Shown in pieces: positions 20,958-29,808 of a DNA stretch of 64,000 bases. The notes under the pieces were generated by a model, which had not been told where the DNA came from, ran no database searches, and saw nothing but the letters and a program-made list of their open reading frames with translations. The position numbers and the translations under genes are program-made. Location of the stretch: assembly GCA_021014325.1 (NCBI GenBank), contig CM037459.1, positions 16,208,501-16,272,500 on the forward strand, read 5' to 3'. Source of the DNA: Plazaster borealis (taxonomy: Eukaryota > Echinodermata > Asteroidea > Forcipulatida > Labidiasteridae). The number at the start of each line of letters is the position of its first letter. Position 1 is the stretch's first letter.

Positions 20958-21528
20958 ACTTATACTCGTATAAGTTTTGTCTTTAAATTGACAGTGCTTA
21001 GCAGTTGTCATCGCTGCTGTAAGCGGGGCTAAGTACATACCATAGCGATAATACAGCTCGCAGCAGGCTGTCGTCAGCGCATGTCCGACAAAGGGTCCTC
21101 CTCGAGGTCTATGACGAGCTGAGGCTTATTTTCGGGTGGAATTGGTAGAAATGTGCTAGCCGCTAGTGCATACATCTGCAGCGCAGACGCCCGAGAGTTT
21201 TTGTCATTGAGGCCCCTAGTCGTGCCTCATAGCGGCTATAGTGCTTAGAAATCTCGTCATCACTCATCACATCAAGTTGTGCAAGGGTTAGTCGGGTTCC
21301 TATGTATTTTTGGGCTGTGCCGCCAGCCACAATTGCCGCCAGCCGGGTCCGTTTTTGTTCTTGCAAACGATCTAAACTTTTGTAATCTTTTGCTGGCAAA
21401 TCTTTTGTAGACGAGGTGCAGCTCAAACTTTTGTCTACAAAAGTTTTGTTTAGCGTCGAGACGGTGGTATCGGTGCTTTCATCGGGAACCTCTTGCAACA
21501 ATTGGTTGATCAAATCATCACAATCCAT
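20958..21528 (-). pseudogene. Conserved Polinton protein, frameshifted
   Basis: The frame likely starts at MDCDDLINQLLQEVPDE (ATG 21526-21528). It includes TFVDKSL from the palindrome at 21425-21446 and a second palindrome-like piece (STKDLPAKDYKSL, about 21365-21410). The conserved core RLTLAQLDVMSDDEISKHY and YEARLGASMTKTLG follows. The frame then shifts near 21165. Downstream GHALTTACCELYYRYGMYLA in another frame looks like the remainder. The exact end is uncertain because palindromes at 20935-20977 (KTFVHESLDD) extend the frame artificially. Function unknown. Confidence 0.65.
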
Positions 21529-21589
21529 AATCTTCTGTGAGCAAAAGATTACTTTTGAGATCAAACTTATACTCTGTATAAGTTTATGC

Positions 21590-21775
21590 GCATGAGTCTA
21601 ACATACTTGACAAACATCACAAGAACTACTGCCAGATGTATAGTTTGTATGGCTAGCTGTGTTTGCTCCCACATAGAACTTTAGTTTAGCAAGCTATTAA
21701 GCTATGTTAACAACTGATAAGCAACCGGCTGAGCAGTCTTTAGTATAAGCTTAGCGTGTTTAGCTTTAGATAGCT
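21590..21775. other. Polinton spacer without a recognised gene
   Basis: This spacer lies between the ATPase and the small conserved protein, and I see no protease or other conserved frame in it. A palindrome borders it at 21563-21585. Confidence 0.4.
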
Positions 21776-21780
21776 GCTGT

Positions 21781-22281
21781 CTAAGCGCATCTCGCTCCTC
21801 TCTCGTCGGGACAACGTCGTTTTCGCAGGCAATCTTCAAAAGAGTCCCTGTCCTTGCAGTGGAAGAGCCCTATCCACTTAGTCTGCTCGCGGAGATCTTT
21901 AAGAACCGAGTTATACTTTGCGTCAAAACCCACACAGATTGAGAGGCGTGGCGCCCGAGAACGCAAGCTCAGACAGCATGTCTTTCTTTTGGTCAGAGCT
22001 TTACTAGCTGAGCAGTCGTCGATGATGTACAATGTCGGCTCGCCAGCAAAAATCGAGTAAAAGCTCGCAACCACTTTTGAAGCTGATCGCCAGGGTCGAC
22101 GATATAGACCTCTGGGTCTGTCCACACCCAGGATCGCTCGTGTACGTTTTGTTCCAACGAATTGTGGGGCAGAGTATAACGATGTGCGAAAATTCGCCGC
22201 AGTAGTGATCTTCGAGAAGGTTTAAGATAAAGACTGTTTTCCCACAGCCAGTCTGGCCACAGATGATGGCCGAGTGGGGTA
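21781..22281 (-). pseudogene. ATP: Polinton genome-packaging ATPase (FtsK/HerA type), frameshifted
   Basis: The Walker A motif CGQTGCGKTVF is visible at about 22235-22270, and the Walker B region TLYIIDDCS at about 22010-22040, followed by YNSVLKDLREQTKW and LFHCKDRDSFEDCL, all typical of the Polinton packaging ATPase. The segments lie in different frames (shifts near 22130, 22080, 21970 and 21920), so the gene is broken. No start codon is seen: upstream of Walker A the frame runs without stop through palindromes at 22282-22385 to the capsid stop codon. The likely role in the intact family is pumping DNA into capsids. Confidence 0.85.
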
Positions 22282-22385
22282 AAAACTTATCCTCGTATAA
22301 GTTTTTACTTTTGTCTAAACTTTCGTGTACGAAAGTTTTACTTTGAACTTTCGTTGTGAAAACAATCTTTTGCCTGCAAAAGATA
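22282..22385. repeat. Palindrome cluster between capsid gene and ATPase
   Basis: Three units: 22282-22305 (ACTTATCCTCGTATAAGT type), 22317-22338 (ACTTTCGTGTACGAAAGT) and 22364-22385 (ATCTTTTGCCTGCAAAAGAT). On the minus strand this stretch has no stop codon in the frame that leads into the ATPase. Confidence 0.85.
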
Positions 22386-22393
22386 AGTTTGGT

Positions 22394-23697
22394 TTAGTAG
22401 AGCGCACTGATATATCGACCATTTTCGATGTTGAGCTGAGCATCCATGATAACATACAAATACATGTTCAATGTGCCCGCCGTTTCTGCCTTTTTGGTGA
22501 TCTGGACTGTGACCCCTCACTTGCATTTTCTATGCGCCTGCCGCTGCCGTGCAGTGAGTCATCATCGTTGCTTCTCAAGTCCAGCCATAGGCCGTACTTT
22601 GTTGTCAAATACTCTCCTACCGTTACATCAGCTAATGCTAAGTCTTTGGTGACCATTGCAGACGTGGGGTGGCGCTTGGTTGAAGGGCTGCTAGCGAAGT
22701 ACTTTCGAACTTCATCCCACTGTTGGTACCCGCATACCCTGGGCATACAACTGGTTTGGCTTCCCTCGACTATGACCTCAACTTTTTCGATCTTGGGGTT
22801 ATAGAACGATTCTGTATTTCGGTTAAACGCGGTCGCCGCTCCAGCATCCTCGAAGAGCATGAGTATTCCCTTAAAGCTTCGGGCTGGAATATTAAGATTG
22901 ACGTTCCACAGCGTATCACTCTTGTTGAGGGTGACCTTTCGGTGGCGCAAAATGCGGTCATACAAGATGGCAACTCGCGCAGTATACTGGTTGCGAATCA
23001 TTCGGGCTAAGTTTGGCTCGCTCATAATTTCAAACTCGAGAGAGATGTTGTCGATGACGTAGCTAGCATCTGTATCACCTGTTGCCATTATAACGCGGCT
23101 GTAGTCATTAAAGGTAAGCTCGTACTCAAATCGGTCACCAAGGCCTGACTGGAAGAACGGCATGTGGCTCTCCAACAGTTCAAAGTCTAGTGGAATGCTA
23201 AATCTGTTGCTGTATGCATCTGCAACAGCCTTGTCTTGCGCCGTAGAACTATCACCATCTCCGGCGCCCACCCTCAGTTTAAGCATGTTAGCGTCTTCCG
23301 CCACATCAATACCCTGGTAGACCTGAGACCGGCGCTCTCCCAACGTTTTCCAAAGGTCAGTGTAGCAGCCGATAACATCGCTGTCATCTATAGACATGAC
23401 CTCATTACCACTGATCCTGATTGTCTTTTTCTTCACAACGGCTTGGCCAAGGTTTTGAACCACTGTTCGATTGTCGTCGGTCGAGGTGAGGGCGATGGTA
23501 AATGCGAGGCGGGCTGTTCCAGGAACAATCACATCCTGGGCGCCAAGGTTGGGAAAGCGGACCAAGAGCTGCTGATTTTGGTCGATAGTGGAGGGGTTGT
23601 TGGTTACAACCACGCTCTGCCGTATGCCTTTGATCCCGAGTGGATCCCGCAGGCTTCTAAGAGGATTCAGTTTGCGTCCGTACTTTGACGATGCCAT
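22394..23697 (-). pseudogene. Polinton major capsid protein (double jelly-roll type), C-terminal frameshift
   Basis: A 409-codon frame starts at MASSKYGRKLNPLRSL. Family-specific stretches include RQSVVVTNNPSTIDQNQQLL, RFPNLGAQDVIVPGTARL, ISGNEVMSIDDSDVI, FDYE-like strands, TFNDYSRVIMATGD, RNQYTARVAILYDRILRH and TKYGLWLDLRSNDDDSLHGS. These match the capsid protein conserved in animal Polintons. The last part (NASEG onward) is in a shifted frame from one missing base near 22525; the natural end is the TAA at 22394-22396. Length (about 430 residues) is normal. In the literature this protein supports the view of Polintons as virus-like; which capsid protein it is (major versus minor) I assign from memory of the family. 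Confidence 0.8.
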
Positions 23698-23774
23698 TCA
23701 AACCAAACTTTATCTTTTTTCTATTAAACCTTGGCGAGTGTTCAATATAAGTAAAGCCAACCTTTGTATTCAAT

Positions 23775-25064
23775 ATGGCAGAAGGTGGCTTTGAAATAAA
23801 TGATTTTGATGCACCCGAAAAACAACCAGAAGTCGAAGAAGAAACCAGTTTTATTTCCCCTGAACCTCCTATCGGGGCACCCTTAGATGGGCTATCGCCT
23901 AATGAATACGGCGACCGCATCAACCAAGCGCTCGACGACATCCGTACAGACGAGTTGCGAGAACAGCGAGACCGTTTAGTAAATGCTTTTTATGAGGAGA
24001 TAGGTCTAAACAATGGCCCTCAACCTACGATCATAGAATACAAACGGTTTCAGGTCGGCGAAGATGGTAAAACACTTTACTGGGTAGAAGGTGATAAAAA
24101 GGTTTGGATGAGCGCTACTAAAGGCCCTAAAAAGTTTTTAGGATTGGGTACTATTGCCCAAAGTTTTGGCTCTGGGGGCTCCAGAGCTATTCGAGATTTT
24201 CTCAACCTGCCTGGGTACGACAGTACACTGCATCGTCATTCTCGACCTACCCTTCGCGAGTTAGAAAAGGTTGCTGATAAAGCACAAAATGCAACACAAG
24301 CAGATGGTGATGTACTAGATCAGACAGTTAATGTTTTAGATGATTTAGTTATTAGTATGTCATCTAAGCCGCCTACTGAGGAAGAAAATCTTTTGCCTAT
24401 GAGAGAGATTCTAGGGCTTGACAAAGCCCTGAAAACTTTGCGTGCCACAAAAGCGGTGCAAGAGAGCAAAGTAGTTTCTCTCCAGCAGCTAATCGAGGGG
24501 TATCGCGAAGAGCTTAAGCAACCCGGGACAACTGAGCGAGCGGACCAAATCGAACGTGAAATTACAAAAGCCGAAGATGATCTCGCAGCGGCTCGAGACA
24601 GCGTTGATGTCCTCAACCAACAACTTCGGTCACAGTTCCGCCAAATTCGTGAGACCATATCTAGCGTTCTAGATAAAAACAAATCTCTGGCCGATCGGCT
24701 ACGGACCCTGTTCCGCGAGCAGGGTGTGACCATAGCCACCATTATCACTGCACTGGGCTTTGCCATCAGCACTCTGGTTCTTGCCTTGACTGGTGGGCCA
24801 GCTGGCGGGTTACACCGCCAACACCTCCCACGCCCGCAAGTAAAGATGGGGTAAAAGAGTGGGCGAAAAACATTTGCAAGCTCTCGGGCGCCTTCTAGCC
24901 CAATTAGCTGGAAAGGCTGCAGCCGCACTACCGGGCATCATCGGAGGCATTATATCGTGGCTCCTCAACCTCTTGAGTAAAACTGCTGGCTGGCTCGCGG
25001 AAACCTATGGGCAATAATTGTTGCCATTGGCGGTGTACTGTTAACTTTAATCTTTTATAAATAA
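23775..25064 (+). pseudogene. Polinton coiled-coil/membrane protein, C-terminal frameshifts
   Basis: The main frame (23775-24854) starts MAEGGFEINDFDAPEKQPE. It has an acidic N-terminus, a middle domain (IIEYKRFQVGEDGKTLYWVE) and a long coiled coil (about residues 205-310, e.g. REITKAEDDLAAARDSVDVL). A hydrophobic segment (VTIATIITALGFAISTLVLA) follows. A frameshift near 24810 then displaces a Pro-rich linker and further hydrophobic segments (GIISWLLNLLSKTAGWL and WAIIVAIGGVLLTLIF), ending at TAA 25062-25064. Proteins with this layout are common in animal Polintons, function unestablished. It is divergent from the capsid gene with about 77 bp between them. Confidence 0.75.
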
Positions 25065-25065
25065 T

Positions 25066-25118
25066 AAACTTTTGTAGACAAAAGTTTTTTGTAGACAAAA
25101 GTTTTTGTAGACAAAAGT
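25066..25118. repeat. Palindrome cluster after the coiled-coil gene
   Basis: AACTTTTGTAGACAAAAGTT at 25067-25086, followed by two more TTTTGTAGACAAAAGTTTT units directly after the TAA at 25062-25064 and before the stop of the 47-residue frame on the other strand. A further palindrome lies at 25196-25217. Confidence 0.85.
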
Positions 25119-25119
25119 T

Positions 25120-25263
25120 TTAGCGTAGAGCGAGCCAACCAAGACCAAGAGCAACGCCACCAACAACAAGTGCAGTTCGCCCATCATAGTGCGCTAAACT
25201 TTCGTCTACGAAAGTTTGTCTTTCATCTACGTCGATATCAGGCTGTGCCAAAACCGGTCCCAT
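25120..25263 (-). CDS. 47-residue membrane peptide containing a palindrome
   Basis: A small minus-strand frame, too short for usual cut-offs. It starts MGPVLAQPDIDVDERQ, continues TFVDESL (encoded by the palindrome at 25196-25217) and ends with one hydrophobic span (TALVVGGVALGLGWLALR). It sits between the coiled-coil protein and the 343-residue virion-type gene, with palindromes at its 3' end (25066-25118). Whether it is expressed is unknown. Confidence 0.5.
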   Translation of the reverse strand: MGPVLAQPDIDVDERQTFVDESLAHYDGRTALVVGGVALGLGWLALR

Positions 25264-25286
25264 CAAACTAACTTCCGGAGTTTGAG

Positions 25287-26464
25287 CTAGGTGTGCTGGC
25301 CTTGCAGGAGGCCCTCCATATCCTTTACAGGTAACAAATTCTCGACAACTGCATTTATACCGTTGTTAAAGCCCAAATTTTGCCCCTGCTCCGCGATCAC
25401 AATCTCGTTGTTGTAGTCCTGAATAGTTCCAATCTGCAACTCCATGTTGCTGGGAGCCATATACAAACCAATTCCGAATACATAGTCAACCTTAGAGCGG
25501 GCGTATCGAAGCATGTCTTGGTAGCGTGCCACCGCACTCGGGAGATCTACAGGGCTTGAGACTGCATCCTCAACATTCGCTAAGAACTGTTTCTGGGTGT
25601 CAAATGCGGCACCGGTGCCAATAATACTCGAGCGAATCTGCGCCTGTGCGCCTAGGATAGCCCACACGTATGTTCGGATAGAGTCGTTGATTCTTTCAAC
25701 CCCAGGTTGGGTAAAGCCCTCCGACTTGTCGAGAACAAATGTTGTCCATGCTTGGTCTCCTTCTGGCCCCTGACCGATGTAGTCGACGCTGAACGTGGCT
25801 GGTCTATCACCAAAGCTCATGCGGTCTTTTCTATAGTCGTTCGACGAAACACCGAAGCTGGGGTTAAGACCCCCACTAGCAACCAAATCGTTGCTCACTT
25901 CTTTAATAGAGAGCACTGAACCTTTCCACCAATGATACGGCGTTCCAAGACCACTATTTTGGTCGATGCTCTGCCGCCAGTCGGTGTGCGGTGAGACACC
26001 AAACTCCGCGCAAATTTGCTCATATACCCTCTGGTTGTATGGGGTATCAAAGGCATCCCAAGTGTCATCCTGTGGGAGTGGCACCTGCATCCCTTCAAGA
26101 ATCCTTCGCACCTGGTAGTATACGTGAAAGCGGTAGACTGATCGCACCATCGGGACTTTAGAGCTAAGATGGTCTTCTGCAGAGACACCGCAACCTGTGG
26201 TAGCACACCACACTGCAAAGTTAATCTTATTTTGCCAAAATTTCATCGGGTTTGAGCTCCACGTGTCCACTACATCATCACTTTGTACGTGTGGCAGCCT
26301 ATACCGCTCCGCCGACAATATATCCGGAAAGACGGTGTCAAAGCTCGCCGCCCCGTATCAACCTGTATTGTAACATTTTGCAATACGAGTTGAGATTTTG
26401 CGGAGTATACCCCACCTGTTTGGTAAGATGCATCTGTGTTAAAGCTATAAGCTTGGTTAGACAT
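25287..26464 (-). pseudogene. Conserved Polinton virion-type protein, N-terminal frameshift
   Basis: The 343-codon frame (MSAERYRLPHVQSDDVVDTW...) contains family-specific segments: FWQNKINFAVWCATTGCG, MVRSVYRFHVYYQVRRIL, EFGVSPHTDWRQS, QAWTTFVLDKSEGFTQPGVE, RTYVWAILGAQAQIR and YARSKVDYVFGIGLYM. The true start is probably MSNQAYSFNTDASYQTGG (ATG 26462-26464), whose frame breaks near 26350 before rejoining. The C-terminus reads VVENLLPVKD, resembling the palindrome peptide. It is one of the proteins conserved with the capsid genes in animal Polintons; whether it is structural is inferred from that association. Confidence 0.75.
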
Positions 26465-26472
26465 AACTGCAC

Positions 26473-26512
26473 AAACTTTGCTTGCAAAGTTTAAGTTATA
26501 CTCGTATAAGTT
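26473..26512. repeat. Palindromes between divergent virion-type genes
   Basis: AAACTTTGCTTGCAAAGTTT (26473-26492) directly followed by AAGTTATACTCGTATAAGTT (26493-26512). The related unit at 27271-27292 stands at the same place before the second gene copy. Confidence 0.8.
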
Positions 26513-26537
26513 CAAAAGATTATTTGCAAAGTTCGCT

Positions 26538-27220
26538 ATGTTTGTTACACAAACCAATATTCAAAAGAGAGAAGCGCCGCTCCTCCAACCCGCAATTAAC
26601 AATGTAAATGGTAAACTCTGTGTTGCCCTAAGAGAGTTGCATTTTAAAAACTAACACTCTTGATGTTGACTCTACTGTTGATCTTAAGTTTGACAGTAAT
26701 AATAATCTTAGTTATACCTCGATTAAAGTTGTTCGAGGAATGTACACCTTTGAAGATATACAACAGTTTTTCAAAGCAAATATACCCCAAATAGTACTCC
26801 AAATGAACAAAACAACAGGGTTTGTCAGTATCAATGTCAGGAGTTTTTCTATGTTTTTAAATTTGATGATGCAATGTGTTCACTATTGGGCATTCTCTCT
26901 AATCTTTTGACGGTCATTGGTTCCAAGGAAGAGTAGATGGAATTAGACCCTCAAGGTTCCATACCCTAACCTGGTTTCTATACACCTCAATCAACTTGAT
27001 GCGGCTTTAAATATTATTGATGGCGCCCTCGTCGCTGCTAACCATAACCCGTTCAAATCTGAAAGCAGTGTAAACGTTAACCTTGCTTACCCTATGTACA
27101 AAAACTTAAAACAGGACACATATATAAACTAAACTTTCTCGTGTTAGATGAATATGGTGAAGATATGCGTGACAATCCTATCTCTATGACTGCAGTACTT
27201 GAGATTAAGCCTGTCTAGTA
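26538..27220 (+). pseudogene. Decayed duplicate of the putative minor capsid gene
   Basis: Starting at ATG 26538 the plus strand reads MFVTQTNIQKREAP, parallel to MFVTLTDIQNEEAS at 27297. Further similar pieces follow in shifted frames: VVRGMYTFEDIQQFFKANIP versus the copy's IPAGLYTFEYLQNLFTKELP, then SIHLNQLDAALNIIDGA and YPMYKNLKQDTYIN. It has several stops and frameshifts and is the worse preserved of the two copies. The duplicated block also includes the 5' end of the minus-strand gene upstream. Confidence 0.75.
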
Positions 27221-27296
27221 GATGCGTCTGTGTTGAAGCTATAAGCTTTGTTTGGTATAACTGCATTAACAATCTTTCGTAGACAAAAGATTAGTT

Positions 27297-27967
27297 ATGT
27301 TTGTGACACTAACCGATATTCAAAATGAAGAAGCGTCGCATCTCCAGACTGTAATCGATAATACAGATGGCAAGCTCTATGCTGCCCTCAGAGGTTTGCA
27401 TTATGAGGTTAGCCATCGAAATATTGGGCATTCAGCTGGAATTTTGTGGCGTTCTAACTTGGATGATAAACCTCGAAAGATTATGATCCCTGCTGGATTA
27501 TATACCTTTGAATACCTACAAAATCTGTTCACAAAAGAGCTGCCCCAAGTATCGGTCGAGATAGATAAAGCAACAAATCTAGTCATGTTCAGCATTCCAA
27601 CGGGCGGAGCCTTAAAAATACCCTCTGATATACGCCGCCTGTTGGGTATCAGCGAAAAAGGTTGGATTAATGGGAAATACGAGGAGACAGACCCTCTAAC
27701 TTCGATATTCACAAGTGGGTATACATACACCTCGATCAACTTTCTACAACCTCCAACATCGTTGATGGCGCTCCTTCAACACTACTAGCCATAACCCCAG
27801 CCGCACCCAAAGGTGTTATAAACATTAATCCTATTTGTCCTATGTACAAAAACTTGAAGTTGGGCACATACATCAATTGAACCTTCGCGTTAGATAAACA
27901 TAACCTGTTGCTACAAAACCATAGCAAACCCGTAACTGTTGTGCTTGAAATTCGAGAAAATGCCTAA
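27297..27967 (+). pseudogene. Putative minor capsid/penton-type Polinton protein, frameshifted near end
   Basis: The main frame starts MFVTLTDIQNEEASHL and includes GKLYAALRGLHYEVSHRN, IPAGLYTFEYLQNLF, LKIPSDIRRLLGI and a terminal domain. It shifts near 27715 and again near 27880. The natural end is probably ...VTVVLEIRENA with TAA at 27965-27967, overlapping the next ATG (27960-27962). The fold class is inferred from gene order and from recollection of similar short Polinton genes, not from a clear motif; it could be another virion protein. A palindrome (27271-27292) sits directly before the start. Confidence 0.6.
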
Positions 27968-28594
27968 GATACCAACAGCTCCTACCATCGAAACAACTGA
28001 GCGATTGTATCCCGTTCTTGAGCCTGAGGACAACAACACAGGCTCTAATTATCGCCTGACTGAAATCCGCAACCTCGAACGCAAACTTGAAAAGAGATAG
28101 AAGACAGAAGTAAGCTGTACAAAAGTACCGTAGATCTATCAATATCGTTGATGGTATTGACACAGTGTTGATTCTATCATGCCTTGGAATGGGAGCTACT
28201 GGTGTAGGATTGCTCTCCACAATTATAGCTGCGCCTATTGTCATTGCACTTGAAGCAGCTGCAGGTGTTTGTGGTCTTGCCGGTATTGCCGGTAAGTTCG
28301 TCTCTCGGCGGCTCCTTGTAAAAGCTAAAAACACGATGAGATTCGTGTTCTCGCTCTATCTAAGCTCAACAGCGTTTCAGATGTGATCTCACAAGCGCTA
28401 CAAGATGGGCACATCTCCCTGAAGAGTTCAAGCTCGTAATAAACGAAATAAATAAATATCGACAAATAAAAGCTGATATTCAGAAAAAGCCGCAAAGTAT
28501 ACGCAGCTCAAACCAACGAAGTAGCAAAAACGAGCTGATGGCCGAAGCCCGAGCTTCAATAATGAAAGAGCTTGCGGCAACGACACTGAAATAA
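27960..28594 (+). pseudogene. Conserved Polinton hydrophobic protein, frameshifted
   Basis: The ATG overlaps the end of the previous gene by 8 bp. It starts MPKIPTAPTIETTERLYPVL and continues through a charged helical region (RLTEIRNLERKLEK). After a frameshift comes a hydrophobic region (TVLILSCLGMGATGVGLLST, APIVIALEAAAGVCGLAGIA), then GKFVSRRLLVKAK. Two further shifts precede the helical C-terminus (ALQDGHIS, FKLVINEINKYRQIKADIQK) and the TAA at 28592-28594. I recall a protein of this layout in many animal Polintons; possibly membrane-active, but no function is known. Confidence 0.7.
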
Positions 28595-28729
28595 AGTGCG
28601 GTTGCTTTGCCAGTTTTAAATTCAGCCGTGGTAGCAAACTTAACGAACCTCCACCCAGTTATTCACAAACGTAAACGTCTACAGTTGGGTTCACTCATTG
28701 TGTATACCGTGCTACACTCCATCGTGTTC

Positions 28730-28749
28730 AACTTTCGTAGACGAAAGTT
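28730..28749. repeat. Palindrome next to the right terminal repeat
   Basis: AACTTTCGTAGACGAAAGTT, a perfect stem with a central AG/GA mismatch pair, 3 bp inside the right terminal inverted repeat. Confidence 0.8.
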
Positions 28750-28752
28750 GAA

Positions 28753-29022
28753 GCGTTAAGGTTGAAAGTCGCTGGCTGTGGGTCGTGCCCGCCAAGAGAG
28801 CGGGGCGAGCCCTATTAAAACCTAATTTTCGTATACGAAAATTTAGTAGAACCCCATGTGCTCTATTTGTATATATACCCCAACCCAAAAGTGGTCCAGA
28901 ACCAGCAGCCCGCTAAGAGAGCGGGGCGAGCCCTATCAATAAAGCTGGGATCAAACCCCATGTGCTCTATTTGTATATACCCCCAAGCAAGGTGGTCCAG
29001 AACCCCCATTGTTCCTACTACT
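28753..29022. repeat. Polinton right terminal inverted repeat (270 bp)
   Basis: Inverse copy of 13668-13937, with the same internal duplication, hairpins and ATTTTCGTATACGAAAAT palindrome. Confidence 0.93.
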
Positions 29023-29028
29023 CAATAA
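29023..29028. repeat. Right target-site duplication of the Polinton (CAATAA)
   Basis: Matches 13663-13668, directly after the terminal ...CCTACTACT. Confidence 0.8.
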
Positions 29029-29029
29029 A

Positions 29030-29800
29030 ATGTCTTGTATCAACATTTGTTCAATATTGCACTGAATACAAGTTAATTTTGTTGTGTTTCATTGTTTACA
29101 TGGGTCTACCCCTTGGTAAAACTGTCAATTATTTCATACTCAGTCAAATTCTTCCAGGTGCATTTTAGATCATCAAACTTATCCCTACTGACTGTTCCAC
29201 GAACTCAAAACTCTTGGGGAAATATAAATATCCATAACATGTAATTGGTCAATGATTTAGAGTGCACTACAAATGCGCTTGTTAAGGCTTACTTTTCATC
29301 ACTGTTTTGCTCCGTTTGTTAATGTTAATTATCTCTTATCATTCTGTCTACATATATTTTATTGCACCATGAGCATCACTTGTGATGTATACCAGCACCT
29401 TACAAGTGTTTGTATTATTATCATATTGCTATTGTTATTAATAATATAACAAGTCCTGTAGATTTTAGCGCACACTAAAGTTTTTGAAGATGGTAGAACT
29501 GTCTCAGAGACCATGGGGTAAGATGTTCTTATGGTTAAGTACTCACTTATCAAACCCACCACAATACTGGGGAAGCCTTGTCTCATGAACACACCTCTTG
29601 TTGTTGATGCATTGTGACAAAAAGCACCTCACCTTTTCAAGATTATCAAACCGATTTCCTTTGACAAGTCATTTGTGGCAAAATTAAACTTACACAATTC
29701 TAGATAGATAACCAGTTGGATATAAAATTATACAATTTGACTACTAGTTTGAAATAATAAGTTTTTGGAAATTATTGCTATTCTTTCAAAAACTGTAAAT
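29030..29800. other. PIK3C3 intron between the Polinton and the kinase exon
   Basis: AT-rich unique-looking sequence, no genes. It borders the donor of exon 29809-30075. Confidence 0.5.
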
Positions 29801-29808
29801 GTGTATAC

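Larger units (their letters stand above)
13668..29022. mobile_element. Maverick/Polinton DNA transposon, full length, frameshifted
   Basis: A 15,355-bp element with 270-bp inverted termini starting AGTAGTAGGAACAATGGGGG, flanked by CAATA (13663-13667 and 29023-29027). It encodes the Polinton core set: protein-primed family B DNA polymerase, DDE integrase, packaging ATPase and double-jelly-roll-type major capsid protein, plus several small conserved Polinton proteins. It lies in the PIK3C3 intron between exons 29809-30075 and 5969-6103. Nearly identical termini imply a fairly recent insertion. Most long genes nevertheless carry frameshifts. Polintons are thought to be integrated virus-like elements; this copy is a defective genomic relic. 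Confidence 0.95.

Noticed and set aside
22325..23794. Plus-strand frames opposite the capsid gene (for example 22325-22804 and 23236-23688)
   Set aside because: They are antisense shadows of the conserved capsid protein on the minus strand.
13668..29022. An endogenous adenovirus, virophage or large DNA virus fragment
   Set aside because: The combination of 270-bp inverted termini, short target duplication, retroviral-type integrase and protein-primed POLB is specific to Maverick/Polinton elements.
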